Below are positions 34,538 through 42,426 of a DNA stretch of 64,000 nucleotides, in pieces. A program made the position numbers and the translations under genes. The stretch lies in the NCBI RefSeq assembly GCF_000024605.1, contig NC_013385.1, positions 1,502,175 to 1,566,174 of the forward strand. Reading direction: 5' to 3'. The DNA is from Ammonifex degensii KC4. Its GTDB lineage: Bacteria; Bacillota; Desulfotomaculia; Desulfotomaculales; Ammonificaceae. The first letter of the stretch is position 1. The number at the start of each line of letters is the position of its first letter. The notes under the pieces were generated by a model. It worked only from the letters and a program-made list of their open reading frames with translations, had not been told where the DNA came from and searched no databases.

Positions 34538-34582
34538 GCACAGCCGAAGAAGCAACCCAGCCGGTAATTTTTCTTTTACCTG

Positions 34583-34611
34583 TTGCCTTTTCTCGTGCCG
34601 CGTATTAAAAT
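34583..34611 (+). promoter_or_regulatory. Promoter of tRNA-Val
   Basis: TTGCCT (34583-34588) and TAAAAT (34606-34611) are 17 bp apart on the plus strand. Transcription would begin about five bases before the mature tRNA 5' end, which is typical for a solitary tRNA gene. It is back to back with the leftward promoter at 34509-34537. Confidence 0.55.
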
Positions 34612-34623
34612 AAAGTTTGAAGC

Positions 34624-34698
34624 GGGCGCGTAGCTCAGCGGGAGAGCGCTTGACTCACATTCAAGAGGTCGCAGGTTCGATCCCTGCCGCGCCCACCA
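34624..34698 (+). tRNA. tRNA-Val(CAC)
   Basis: A 75-nt cloverleaf. The acceptor stem is gggcgcg / cgcgccc, the D arm starts at gctcagc, the anticodon stem is cttga / tcaag around the loop CTCACAT, and the T arm is gcagg-TTCGATC-cctgc. The anticodon CAC reads GUG valine codons. The 3' ACCA is encoded in the DNA. A solitary gene on the strand opposite to nearly everything else in the window. Confidence 0.96.
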
Positions 34699-34712
34699 TA
34701 AAAAAGACATAG

Positions 34713-34748
34713 AAAACCCGCAGGCGATTAGGTCTGCGGTTTTTTCTT
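34713..34748 (+). terminator. Intrinsic terminator after tRNA-Val
   Basis: An imperfect stem (aaaacccgcag with ctgcggtttt, one bulged C) around a loop of about 10 nt is followed by a run of T residues (TTTTTTCTTTC). It lies 15 bp past the tRNA 3' end and fits rho-independent termination. Confidence 0.8.
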
Positions 34749-34833
34749 TCTCCCGCTCTAGGTTGACAGGGGTATAGGGGGAGAGGTAAGCTGGAACTGG
34801 TTGAGTCTATTTAGGGAAGGAGCGCGGAGGCTT

Positions 34834-35052
34834 ATGCCCATTTACGAATTCAAGTGCCAAGCGTGCGGCCACCGGTTTGAAAGGCTCTGCTCCATGGGGG
34901 AGACGGGAGAAAACCTCACTTGTCCCGCTTGTGGAGCCAAGGCACCCCAGAGGGTGATGTCGGCCTTCGCCACCAAAGGGGTAGAAGGTGGCTCGGGTTC
35001 CTCTTGCAGTTCCTGCACTAGCACCTCCTGCAGCACTTGTTCCCTAAAATAG
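34834..35052 (+). CDS. FmdB-type zinc ribbon protein with Cys/Ser-rich tail
   Basis: 72 residues from the ATG at 34834, just after GGAGG. It starts MPIYEFKCQACGHRFERLCS and has a second pair in LTCPACGAKAPQR, the zinc ribbon of the FmdB / CxxC_CxxC_SSSS regulatory family. The tail is a run of Ser and Cys (SSCSSCTSTSCSTCSLK), a typical feature of this family. The family was named from a putative regulator of formamidase, but the function of most members is unknown. Only protein gene on the plus strand; it is convergent with the radical SAM gene. Confidence 0.85.
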   Translation: MPIYEFKCQACGHRFERLCSMGETGENLTCPACGAKAPQRVMSAFATKGVEGGSGSSCSSCTSTSCSTCSLK

Positions 35053-35053
35053 A

Positions 35054-35080
35054 AAGGGCCCGGTGGGCCCTTAAATTTTT
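35054..35080. terminator. Hairpin between convergent genes
   Basis: aagggccc (35054-35061) pairs with gggccctt (35065-35072) around a 3-nt loop and is followed by AAATTTTT on the plus strand. It should end the zinc-ribbon transcript. On the minus strand the U-tract is weaker, so termination of the radical SAM transcript here is uncertain. Confidence 0.65.
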
Positions 35081-35095
35081 GCCTTTCACAACTTT

Positions 35096-36496
35096 CTACT
35101 TTTTGCTTCCTGCCACTGCCTCTTTCTGGGTACCATGCCTCTCTGCCCAGATCTCGTCCGCCAGACGGCGCCACGCCTCTGCCCGCTTATCCAGGTAGGA
35201 AGCTATAGGCTCCTGTAGCACCGAATCGGCACCGGGGTGCGTAGGCCGGGCTCCGCTCTCGGCCACTATGTCCCGTAAAGCCTGGGGGACGTCGATTATC
35301 GGGCAGGGGCGCAGGAGATTGGGGCTGAAGGGCTGCCGTTTCTGGTAAGCGGCAAAGAGGGGGTTGCGCAGCACCTCCAGCAAGCTCTTCTCCTTAATGT
35401 TGTCCACGGCGAAATGCACGAAGGCGCAGGGTTCCACGTCCCCCTTGGCAGTGATGTGGAAGTACATTCTTCCTCCCGCAATGCATCCACCGGTGAGTTC
35501 CCCGTCGTTCCAGAAGTCAGCGATCTGAATGGGCTTGTGGGTGCGGATGTAAGGTATGCGCTTGGCCAGGTAGGCCCGCTGCTCAGGGGTCACCATGAGC
35601 TCGGGATTGGGGTTGCGCCCTATGGGCACGTAGTGGAAGGTCCAGACATAGGTGACTCCCTTGTCGATGAGGAAGTCGATGAATTCGTCGCTGGTGACCG
35701 TCTCCAGGTTGTTGCGCGTTATGGTGATGGAGGCCCCGAAGATGACCCCCCGCTCCCGCAAAAGATCCATGGTCCGCATTATGCGGTCAAAGACCCCTTT
35801 GCCCCGCCGGGCGTCGGTCTCCTCCCGCCAACCTTCCAGGCTTATGGCCGGGGAAAGGTTACCCACCTCCACCAGAGCGTCGGCCACCTTTTCGGTGATC
35901 AAAGTCCCGTTGGTGTAGACCATGAAGGCCATGTCGGGATGCTTCGCCACCAACTCCAGCAGTCGGGAGTACTTGAAGGGCTCGCCTCCCGACATTACTA
36001 TCCAGTAGATTCCCAACTCTTTGGCCTCGGTGATGATACGATCGAGGGTCTCGAACTCTAAAGTGTCATGCTTCTCGTACATCCCCGCCCAGCAGCCCTC
36101 GCAGCGAAGGTTGCAGTCGCTGGTGGGGTCAATGAGGATGAAGTTAGGGATGTGCACCCCCAGCTTGGCCGAGAGTTCTTGCTGCCGGGGAATGCCCAAG
36201 AGCATGGCATTGATGAACCAGTTGTAGACCAGGCGGCGCTTGACGTTAGGATGGGTACGCTCGAACAGCCGGTTGATATAGAGTCTCACCGCCGGGTTGT
36301 TCTCGTACCAGGCCGCGATCTTTTCAGCGTGCGCTTTATGGTGGGGCTGTTTGGCCACCTTCTTGGCTAAGTTCAAGATCTTGGGGAAGTTCTGCTCCGG
36401 ATCCCGGTCCACGTAGTTAAGCATCTGCCGCAAAATCTGCTCGCTCACGAAACGCTTGGCAAAGTCGAAACTCGGCAACGAGGGCCAACTTGCCAT
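35096..36496 (-). CDS. Radical SAM protein with SPASM-like C-terminus
   Basis: 466 residues. The radical SAM core starts with C128-x3-C132-x2-C135 (SDCNLRCEGCWAG), which binds the [4Fe-4S] cluster, followed by MSGGEPF (168-174), the SAM-contacting GGE. Further cysteines C338, C357 and C398 (GGCIAG, EPCAF, RPCPII) suggest an auxiliary-cluster region. About 120 residues precede the core, including a helical segment. The substrate cannot be told from the sequence. The winged-helix gene just upstream (12 bp) is probably its regulator. Confidence 0.85.
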   Translation of the reverse strand: MASWPSLPSFDFAKRFVSEQILRQMLNYVDRDPEQNFPKILNLAKKVAKQPHHKAHAEKIAAWYENNPAVRLYINRLFERTHPNVKRRLVYNWFINAMLLGIPRQQELSAKLGVHIPNFILIDPTSDCNLRCEGCWAGMYEKHDTLEFETLDRIITEAKELGIYWIVMSGGEPFKYSRLLELVAKHPDMAFMVYTNGTLITEKVADALVEVGNLSPAISLEGWREETDARRGKGVFDRIMRTMDLLRERGVIFGASITITRNNLETVTSDEFIDFLIDKGVTYVWTFHYVPIGRNPNPELMVTPEQRAYLAKRIPYIRTHKPIQIADFWNDGELTGGCIAGGRMYFHITAKGDVEPCAFVHFAVDNIKEKSLLEVLRNPLFAAYQKRQPFSPNLLRPCPIIDVPQALRDIVAESGARPTHPGADSVLQEPIASYLDKRAEAWRRLADEIWAERHGTQKEAVAGSKK

Positions 36497-36508
36497 TACT
36501 CACACCCC

Positions 36509-37204
36509 CTAGAAAGACTTAGTATCAGGAGAGAAGTTCCGGCCTCGGCTCAGTCCTTCTCGGAGGAATTCCAGGAGGCAGCGCAGCTCTTCGGACGTCA
36601 AGTTGGGGATGACCTCCAACCACCTCCTCAAACACTCCCTTACCGGCAAAGAACCTCCTCTATCGCGCAAGAAGTTGGCCAGCACCACCCCGGTGAAGAG
36701 ATTGAGTCCCTGCTCTGGGGAGCTTAAGCGGGCAAGGTACTGCACCAAAAGTTTCTTGCCCCGTTTAAACCCCATTTCTTCCAGGGAAGCCAGCAGCACC
36801 GCCAGCTTGTAAGCGCTCCGGGCCAAGCGAGAAGTTTCTTGTGAAAGCTCGCTTAAGAGCTCGGCTATAAGCTCCCGCGTGGCCCGGCCCTTCTCCTGCA
36901 GCTTGGATAGCAGGCGGGACCTGAGCGCCTGCCACTCCTCCCCGCCAGGAAGCCTCAAAACTTCCTCCCCTTTGGGAGTGAGCCGGTAAAGAAGTTGCTT
37001 TCTCCCTCTGGTTTTTTCCTCCCGCAACTCCTCGAAGACCGCCTCCAGATATCCTTCCTCCTCCAGCTCCCGCAAAAGGTCATAGGCCGTCCACTTGCTC
37101 ACCCGCATCTCCCGGGCAACCAAGGTGTAGTGTACCGGTTTCCCTTCCTCCTGCTGTATCTTTTTCAGCGCCCTCAAAAACTCCAGCCGCCGCCTCGTGA
37201 GCAA
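36509..37204 (-). CDS. Winged-helix transcriptional regulator
   Basis: 231 residues from a TTG at 37204 preceded by GGGGAGGAAG. The N-terminal half (LEFLRALKKIQQEEGKPVHY, then TLVAREMRVSKWTAYDLLRELEEEGYL) is a winged helix-turn-helix with a wing (RGRKQLLYRLTPKGEEVL), similar to MarR/PadR-like regulators. The rest (about 95-231) is helical, leucine-rich and unassigned; it may sense a ligand or oligomerise. Co-transcribed with the radical SAM gene from the promoter at 37262-37290. Confidence 0.75.
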   Translation of the reverse strand: MLTRRRLEFLRALKKIQQEEGKPVHYTLVAREMRVSKWTAYDLLRELEEEGYLEAVFEELREEKTRGRKQLLYRLTPKGEEVLRLPGGEEWQALRSRLLSKLQEKGRATRELIAELLSELSQETSRLARSAYKLAVLLASLEEMGFKRGKKLLVQYLARLSSPEQGLNLFTGVVLANFLRDRGGSLPVRECLRRWLEVIPNLTSEELRCLLEFLREGLSRGRNFSPDTKSF

Positions 37205-37261
37205 CTTAACTTCCTCCCCTTAATACCAATAAACCCAAAAAACCAAACTTCCTTTTTAAGG

Positions 37262-37290
37262 ATATTATACCCGGCCAGCCTCTCCGTCAA
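37262..37290 (-). promoter_or_regulatory. Sigma-A promoter for regulator-radical SAM pair
   Basis: TTGACG (37285-37290) and TAATAT (37262-37267) are 17 bp apart on the minus strand, the same two hexamers as the rpoB promoter. The overlapping TATAAT at 37264-37269 would leave only 15 bp. The -35 box touches the T-tract of the nrdG terminator. Confidence 0.65.
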
Positions 37291-37292
37291 TA

Positions 37293-37322
37293 CAAAAAAC
37301 TTAAGGGGCGGTCCCCCGCCCC
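37293..37322 (-). terminator. Intrinsic terminator of the nrdRDG operon
   Basis: GGGGCGG and CCGCCCC (37316-37322 and 37305-37311) form a 7-bp GC stem with a 4-nt loop. In the transcript it is followed by TTAAGTTTTTTG. It lies 28 bp past the nrdG stop. Confidence 0.8.
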
Positions 37323-37349
37323 TGAGAGCCCTTGAACCTGGTCAGGATT

Positions 37350-37847
37350 TCAGACCTCCACTGTAACCACCCTTCCCTCCCGCATTGAGCGCGGGACGTC
37401 TATCAACCGCTGGTTGGAAGAACCCCGGAAGGGAAGGGTAGGATCTTTAAGCTCAAGCCTAAAGGGCCCGTCAACCAGGATGTCGGTCACCTCCAGGAGC
37501 CGCCTTATCGGTTTAAGATCCAGGGCCATAAGCTCCTCAAAGGTATAGCCGGTGTAGGTTACTACGCTTAAGCCCCGGCGTTTCACCTCTTCCCCCAGGC
37601 AGGCAAAGGCACCTGCCTGGAGGAAAGGCTCGCCGCCGGAAAAGGTCACGCCGCTGAGTAAAGGGTTCCGGAAAACATCAGCGAGCAGGTACTCAACGGA
37701 GACCTCTTCTCCGCTTTCCAGATCCCAAGTGTGCTGGTTATGGCAGCCGGGGCAGCGGTGCAGGCACCCCTGGGCGAAGATGACGTACCGTATGCCAGGG
37801 CCGTCCACTACGCTCTCCCTCACCACTCCCGCTATTCTTAACTTCAC
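37350..37847 (-). CDS. nrdG: Anaerobic ribonucleotide reductase activating protein
   Basis: 166 residues from a GTG at 37847 that overlaps the nrdD stop as GTGA. The radical SAM motif C28-x3-C32-x2-C35 (GCLHRCPGCHNQHTWD) is the NrdG form, and TFSGGEPFLQAG follows. It uses SAM to put the glycyl radical on NrdD. The longer upstream open frame lies inside nrdD and is not a credible start. Confidence 0.97.
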   Translation of the reverse strand: MKLRIAGVVRESVVDGPGIRYVIFAQGCLHRCPGCHNQHTWDLESGEEVSVEYLLADVFRNPLLSGVTFSGGEPFLQAGAFACLGEEVKRRGLSVVTYTGYTFEELMALDLKPIRRLLEVTDILVDGPFRLELKDPTLPFRGSSNQRLIDVPRSMREGRVVTVEV

Positions 37848-39856
37848 AGACTGTGCACCACCCGGTCCCTGAGCTCCGCCAGCTTGGCGCTGTTCCAGCG
37901 GTCGGTGGTAGCAAGGTAGCCGGTTATCCGCCGCACTCTTTTTATCCGGTTCGAGCCGCACTTGGGGCAGTTGTCAGGCAAAACTCCCTGGTAGCCGCAG
38001 GTCACGCAGAAGTCCACCGGGAAGTTTATGCCCACGTAGCCCATGTCGTTTTGGGCCATGTACCTCAAAATAGCCTCCACCGCCTCCGGATTGTGCATGG
38101 GAGGAGAAGGAAGCTCCACGTAGCTTATGTGCCCGGCATCGCAGTACTTGTGGTAGGGCCCTTCGATTTCTATCTTCCGGTAGGCTTCGCAAGGGTAGTA
38201 GACCGGCACGTGGAAGGAGTTAGTGTAGTACTCCTTGTCGGTTACCCCCTTGATTACCCCGAACTCCCGCCGGTCGAGTTCCACGAAGCGCCCAGCCAGG
38301 CCCTCCGCTGGTGTGGCCAGCAGGGTGAAGTTGAGGCCGTACTCCTCCCCTGCCTCCTCCACCATCTCCTTGAGCCGCGACACTATCTCCAGCCCCAGTT
38401 CCTGCGCCGAGGAAGACTCGCCGTGGTGCTGCCCGGTCAGGGCTATCAGAGTCTCAGCAAGACCAATGAAGCCCACCGCCAGAGTCCCGTTTTTGATAGC
38501 CTCCTCTACCGGGTCATCCGGTCCCAGGTTCTCCGAACCCAGGTAAAGCCCCTGGCCCATGACGAAGGGCAGGTCTTTTACCCGGAGCCGGCTCTGGACT
38601 TTGAAGCGGTGCAGGAGTTGCTGGATGACAAGCCAGGTAGTCTCCCGCAGGTTCTGCCAGAAGGAGTTCAAGTTCCCCCCGGCGCGCAAGGCTATACGGG
38701 GGAGGTTGATGGTGGTAAAGGAGAGGTTGCCCCTGCCTTCGGTGACCGCCGGGCCGCAACGGTTAGCCATGACCCGGGAGCGACAGCCCATGTAGGCCAC
38801 CTGGTCCCCGTAAGGCGCGTTGAAGCTCGCGTCCATGAAGCTGAAGGTGGGATTGAGACGCTTGCTCGCCACCCGCACAGCGAGCTTGAAGAGATCGTAA
38901 TTAGGATCGCCCGGCTCGAAGTTTATCCCCTTCTTCACCCGGAAGATGATGTTGGGGAAGATAGGATTTTCTCCCCGGCCCAGGCCCGCCTCGTAGGCCA
39001 GGAGCAGGTTCCGCGTCACCTTGCGTCCGGCCTCGCTTGTGTCCGTCCCCAGGTTTATGTTGGAGAAGGGGACCTGCGCTCCCGCCCGGCTGTGCATGCT
39101 GTTGAGGTTGTAGACCAGCGCCTCCATAGCCTGGTAGGTTTCGTCTTCCGAAGCGTTCTCGAAGAAGGGGGCCATGTCCCGGTCGAAGAAGGGGAAGGAC
39201 TGTCCCCCAAACATGTCGTTTTGGGAGCTCTGCAGGATGATGCAGGCTAAAGCGGCGGCGGAGCTTGGCCTCTTGGGCGGCCTTATGTACCCGTGCCCGT
39301 TGTCGAAACCCTGCGTCAAGAGCCTTCCCAGAGGAATTTGTAGGCAGTTCATGGTCTTGGCATAAAACCCCAGGTCGTGAATGTGGATGCGACCCTGTAT
39401 GTGCGCTTGAGCAAACTCTTCGGGGATAAGTCGGGTTAGGTAATACTTTTTGCTGGCCGCCTCGGCAATCTGCAGCATCTTGCCCGAGGGGGAGTTAGAA
39501 ACATTGGCGTTCTCTTTATGGGTTTCTTTGAGGATGTCGGCCACCGCATCCATGAGCTCCGACTTGGCCTCCCGGATGCGGGTACGCCAGGCGCGGTAAA
39601 GGATGTAGGCTTTGGCCGTCTTGGCGTGGCCGTGCTCGATGAGCACTTTCTCCACTGCGTCCTGCACGTCCTCTACCCCGAAGATGGTGCCGTTGTAGCG
39701 GGCCTTGAGGTACTTCATGACCTCCAAGGTGAGTCGCATGGCCGTCTCCCGGTCTTCCCCGCCTACGGCCCGCGCTGCTTTGAAGATCGCCTCGGTTATG
39801 CGGTTGGGATCAAAAGGAACCTCCCGCCCGTCACGCTTCCTTATCACTTCGAACAT
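37844..39856 (-). CDS. nrdD: Anaerobic (class III) ribonucleoside triphosphate reductase
   Basis: 670 residues from the ATG at 39856. The N-terminal ATP-cone (about 3-90) senses ATP/dATP; the catalytic barrel follows. C-terminal zinc ligands are C617, C620, C630 and C633, and the glycyl radical site is G646 in [13 protein letters not shown]. It reduces ribonucleotides to deoxyribonucleotides without oxygen. The start overlaps the nrdR stop region by 26 bp, tying synthesis to its repressor. Confidence 0.97.
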   Translation of the reverse strand: MFEVIRKRDGREVPFDPNRITEAIFKAARAVGGEDRETAMRLTLEVMKYLKARYNGTIFGVEDVQDAVEKVLIEHGHAKTAKAYILYRAWRTRIREAKSELMDAVADILKETHKENANVSNSPSGKMLQIAEAASKKYYLTRLIPEEFAQAHIQGRIHIHDLGFYAKTMNCLQIPLGRLLTQGFDNGHGYIRPPKRPSSAAALACIILQSSQNDMFGGQSFPFFDRDMAPFFENASEDETYQAMEALVYNLNSMHSRAGAQVPFSNINLGTDTSEAGRKVTRNLLLAYEAGLGRGENPIFPNIIFRVKKGINFEPGDPNYDLFKLAVRVASKRLNPTFSFMDASFNAPYGDQVAYMGCRSRVMANRCGPAVTEGRGNLSFTTINLPRIALRAGGNLNSFWQNLRETTWLVIQQLLHRFKVQSRLRVKDLPFVMGQGLYLGSENLGPDDPVEEAIKNGTLAVGFIGLAETLIALTGQHHGESSSAQELGLEIVSRLKEMVEEAGEEYGLNFTLLATPAEGLAGRFVELDRREFGVIKGVTDKEYYTNSFHVPVYYPCEAYRKIEIEGPYHKYCDAGHISYVELPSPPMHNPEAVEAILRYMAQNDMGYVGINFPVDFCVTCGYQGVLPDNCPKCGSNRIKRVRRITGYLATTDRWNSAKLAELRDRVVHSL

Positions 39857-40322
39857 TCTGCTCCCCCTCCTTCTCGCGCGCCAAGCGCTCGATTTCTTCC
39901 TTGAAGTCATAACTGTCCCGGAACTCCCGGTAGACGGAGGCAAAACGCACGTAGGCCACCTCGTCCAGCCGCTTCAACTTCTCCATGACCAGTTCCCCTA
40001 TAACGTAGCTGGGTATTTCCGGCTCCAGCCGGTTCCTGAGCTCCCGCTCCACCTCGTCCACCAGGTTTTCCAGATCCTCGCGGCGAACCGGCCGCTTGTG
40101 GCAGGCCCGCAGGCAACCGCCCAGGATCTTGGCTCGGTCAAAGAGCTCCCGCCGACCGTCCTTTTTAATCACCACCAGCGGCAGCTCCTCCACCCGCTCA
40201 AAGGTGGTGAAGCGCCGGCCGCAGCGAGGACACTCCCTCCGCCGGCGGATGGCCGTTCCTTCGTTGGCCGACCGCGTGTCCACTACCCGGGTATCGGCAA
40301 AATGGCAGAAAGGGCAACGCAT
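39831..40322 (-). CDS. nrdR: Transcriptional repressor NrdR
   Basis: 163 residues from the ATG at 40322 ([20 protein letters not shown]). The zinc ribbon uses C3, C6, C31 and C34, and an ATP-cone (about 49-139) lets it sense ATP/dATP. It represses ribonucleotide reductase genes. It heads the nrdR-nrdD-nrdG operon, and a pair of NrdR boxes lies on its own promoter, so the operon should be autoregulated. Confidence 0.98.
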   Translation of the reverse strand: MRCPFCHFADTRVVDTRSANEGTAIRRRRECPRCGRRFTTFERVEELPLVVIKKDGRRELFDRAKILGGCLRACHKRPVRREDLENLVDEVERELRNRLEPEIPSYVIGELVMEKLKRLDEVAYVRFASVYREFRDSYDFKEEIERLAREKEGEQNVRSDKEA

Positions 40323-40335
40323 AAAGCCGGCTTCA

Positions 40336-40382
40336 CCCCTATATCTAGTGGACAGGAAGGAGAATATCACAAGATGTTGTAG
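40336..40382 (-). promoter_or_regulatory. Tandem NrdR boxes
   Basis: Two 16-bp sites resembling the consensus acaCwAtATaTwGtgt: 40336-40351 (ccccTATATcTaGtgg) and 40367-40382 (tcaCaAgATgTtGtag). Centres are 31 bp apart, three helical turns, the spacing usual for NrdR operators. The right box fills the promoter spacer and the left box sits between the -10 box and the nrdR ribosome binding site, an arrangement expected to block transcription. Confidence 0.75.
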
Positions 40383-40389
40383 AGGACAA
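40361..40389 (-). promoter_or_regulatory. Promoter of nrdR-nrdD-nrdG
   Basis: TTGTCC (40384-40389) and TATTCT (40361-40366) are 17 bp apart on the minus strand. The spacer is almost exactly the upstream NrdR box. Each hexamer deviates modestly from consensus. Confidence 0.6.
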
Positions 40390-40503
40390 CCCCGGAGAAG
40401 AAGCAAAAAAAGGAAAGGGGGGAGCTAGGCTTGGGCAGAGGAAGGTATTGCTCCCGCGGAAAAAAGATTTAGGGTTCACCCCATAACCTGGGTTAATTTG
40501 GCA

Positions 40504-40782
40504 CTAGCGGCGGTAAGGAGGGCGGGTCCAAGCCTCACTGGGTGCCTCTACCAAAATGACGTCCGTACCTATTTTGACCACGCGCTCCCAAGGAATGACG
40601 ATCTCGTCTTCCCGGCCCCAAAACCCCAGAAGCTTCGCCGGACCCGGGAGAATGAGGGCGCTTATGCGCCCGTTCTCCACGTCTATGTCAATGTCTTTGA
40701 TGAGTCCTAACCTTCTCCCGTCCGATATGTTGATGACCTCGCGCAGCCGCAGATCAGAAACCTTCAAAGCCAGAAGCCTCAC
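40504..40782 (-). CDS. PRC-barrel protein YlmC/YmxH
   Basis: About 92 residues. The PRC-barrel is seen in VSDLRLREVINISDGRRLGL and IDIDVENGRISALILPG, the YlmC/YmxH family found in spore formers. Members are small and of unknown function, some expressed during sporulation. The GTG at 40782, after AAGGGGGGAGG, is favoured; another GTG at 40797 is possible. It follows the spoIIR terminator. Confidence 0.85.
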   Translation of the reverse strand: MRLLALKVSDLRLREVINISDGRRLGLIKDIDIDVENGRISALILPGPAKLLGFWGREDEIVIPWERVVKIGTDVILVEAPSEAWTRPPYRR

Positions 40783-40842
40783 CCTCCCCCCTTCCACCCT
40801 CCTTAAGCTAAAAGGTATGCCAAGCCTTCTGCTCCTAGAAGC

Positions 40843-40868
40843 AAAAAAGGCCCAGGGACAAGGGCCTT
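40843..40868 (-). terminator. Intrinsic terminator after spoIIR
   Basis: AAGGCCC and GGGCCTT (40862-40868 with 40847-40853) form a 7-bp stem with an 8-nt loop, followed in the transcript by TTTTGC. It lies 24 bp past the spoIIR stop. Confidence 0.8.
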
Positions 40869-40891
40869 GTCACTGTTGCTTCCAGAGACTT

Positions 40892-41491
40892 TCAGCGGTA
40901 CGGTTCTGCCTGCACCAGCTGGCGCAGGGGCGGGAATAAATGGTGGCGGGCCAACTCGTAAAGGCGGCTGCGCAGGGCCACTTCCCCTTTACCTTCCCCT
41001 TCGGGCGAATTTTCTACATCCAGCAGGCAAAGAGGAGGGAAGAGCACGCACCACCAGTTCTGCCCCTGGCCCGTTCCTAAGACCACCCTCACCGCCTCGT
41101 ACTCGCCGGCAGGAAGGGTGAGGCGCCCGTAGGATCGCTCCGGAAAGTCGAAGTAGCCGTGATAGACCTTTACTTCGTAATTTTTCCCGGCGGCTTGGAC
41201 CTCTTGCTGGGCTACTTCCCTTATCTTTTCCAAGTTGGCCTCCACTTTCTGCCGGGCTGTCTCGATCTCCTTTACCCCCTGGAATTCAGGGGCCATGGCG
41301 GTTATTATCGCGTCGCGCACCCGGTATTTCAGGGCCTGGTCGGAGGGAGTGTCGCTGTTCGCCACGATGTGAATCCGGATGAGGTTGTGCGGATCGTAAG
41401 CCTTCACCGCCACAGCCTTATACCATCCCCAGGTTATAAGCCCCACTCCCAAGGAAAGCAGGGCCCAGAGAATCAACCACCTTCTTCGCAA
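40892..41491 (-). CDS. spoIIR: Stage II sporulation protein R
   Basis: 199 residues with an N-terminal hydrophobic signal/anchor (about 5-24) and the family block LIRIHIVANSDTPSDQALKYRVRDA. SpoIIR is made in the forespore and exported to the intermembrane space, where it triggers SpoIIGA to process pro-sigma-E. It is next to sigG here, with spoIIGA-sigE immediately upstream, which groups the signalling partners. Confidence 0.96.
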   Translation of the reverse strand: MRRRWLILWALLSLGVGLITWGWYKAVAVKAYDPHNLIRIHIVANSDTPSDQALKYRVRDAIITAMAPEFQGVKEIETARQKVEANLEKIREVAQQEVQAAGKNYEVKVYHGYFDFPERSYGRLTLPAGEYEAVRVVLGTGQGQNWWCVLFPPLCLLDVENSPEGEGKGEVALRSRLYELARHHLFPPLRQLVQAEPYR

Positions 41492-41506
41492 GGATCTTCT
41501 ACCTCC

Positions 41507-42277
41507 TCAGACGTACTTGCGCATGTGGTTAAGCGCCGCCTTTTCTAGACGCGATACCTGCGCTTGCGAGATACCTATCTCCTCAGCTACTTCCATCTGG
41601 GTCTTGCCCTCAAAAAAGCGCATTTTGATAATCTGGCGCTCTCGCTCGGATAAGCGCTTCATCGCTTCTTTTATGGCTATATTTTCCAACCAGTTGACAT
41701 CCTGGTTCTTCTCGTCTCCTACCTGGTCCATCACGTATATGGGGTCTCCCCCGTCGTGATAGACGGGCTCAAACAGGGAAACCGGATCCTGGATGGCCTC
41801 CAGCGCCATCACCACCTCCTCTTGCGGCAGCTTGAGCGCCTCGGCGATCTCGGCCACCGAGGGCTCGCGGGCATACTGGCTGGCCAATACATCACGTACC
41901 TGCAGAGCCTTGTAAGCTATGTCCCGCAAGGAGCGGGACACCCTTATGGCGTTGTTATCGCGCAGATAACGCCTTATTTCGCCTATAATCATAGGAACGG
42001 CATAAGTAGAAAACTTTACATTCTGGTCAAGGTCGAAGTTGTCGATGGCCTTAATCAAACCTATACAGCCTACCTGAAAAAGGTCATCCAGGTGTTCACC
42101 GCGATTGGCAAACCTCTGTACAACACTTAATACCAGACGCAAGTTACCCTTTATCAGCTCCGAGCGGGCATTTCCGTCCCCCCGCTTCATAGCTTCAAAG
42201 AGCCGGCACATCTGCTGAGCAGTTAGCACCGGAAGCTTGGAAGTGTTGACTCCACATATTTCCACCTTATTAAACAT
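41507..42277 (-). CDS. sigG: RNA polymerase sigma-G factor
   Basis: 256 residues. Opens with VEICGVNTSKLPVLTAQQM, typical of SigG; sigma region 2 has DDLFQVGCIGLIKAIDNFD and region 4.2 has TQMEVAEEIGISQAQVSRLEK. It directs late forespore transcription. Its upstream region carries a sigma-F-like promoter and follows the sigE terminator, as in B. subtilis where sigma-F first transcribes spoIIIG. Confidence 0.98.
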   Translation of the reverse strand: MFNKVEICGVNTSKLPVLTAQQMCRLFEAMKRGDGNARSELIKGNLRLVLSVVQRFANRGEHLDDLFQVGCIGLIKAIDNFDLDQNVKFSTYAVPMIIGEIRRYLRDNNAIRVSRSLRDIAYKALQVRDVLASQYAREPSVAEIAEALKLPQEEVVMALEAIQDPVSLFEPVYHDGGDPIYVMDQVGDEKNQDVNWLENIAIKEAMKRLSERERQIIKMRFFEGKTQMEVAEEIGISQAQVSRLEKAALNHMRKYV

Positions 42278-42327
42278 GAGCTCCTAACCGCTCCCTACCC
42301 CAATCAACAACAGCTATTTCATCTGTC

Positions 42328-42355
42328 ATTATTACCACCCAAAAACGGATTATGC
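42328..42355 (-). promoter_or_regulatory. Sigma-F/G-type promoter before sigG
   Basis: On the minus strand GCATA (42351-42355) and GGTAATAAT (42328-42336) match the sigma-F -35 (GYATA) and -10 (GGnnAnnhT) patterns. The spacer is 14 bp, one short of the usual value. It lies 50 bp before the sigG ATG and downstream of the sigE terminator. Confidence 0.5.
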
Positions 42356-42375
42356 ATATGGCTTATACACTAACT

Positions 42376-42403
42376 AAATAAAAAAGGCGGGACTTAGCCC
42401 GCC
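42376..42403 (-). terminator. Intrinsic terminator after sigE
   Basis: GGCGGG and CCCGCC (42398-42403 with 42386-42391) form a 6-bp stem with a 6-nt loop, followed by TTTTTTATTT in the transcript. It separates spoIIGA-sigE from sigG. Confidence 0.85.
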
Positions 42404-42426
42404 GGTCACCGGGTAAAGACGCTTTT

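Larger units (their letters stand above)
34473..34833. other. 361-bp intergenic region without protein genes
   Basis: This stretch between the divergent DUF4321 and FmdB-type genes holds the leftward promoter of the maf-mre-min unit, the rightward promoter of tRNA-Val, the tRNA itself and its terminator. The remaining roughly 80 bp up to 34833 holds only a TTGACA without a matching -10 box and the ribosome binding site of the zinc-ribbon gene. Confidence 0.8.

Noticed and set aside
34761-34791. TTGACA at 34763-34768 as a promoter for the zinc-ribbon gene
   Set aside because: No acceptable -10 hexamer is found 15-19 bp downstream. Transcription might come from elsewhere, so I did not list it.
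40430-40503. Hairpin with T-run as terminator of the ymxH gene
   Set aside because: The candidate stem is only about 4 bp and the T-run lies about 10 nt away; too weak to list.
40798-40842. CATACCTTT as a sigma-E or sigma-G -10 box for the ymxH gene
   Set aside because: No convincing -35 partner lies at the right distance.
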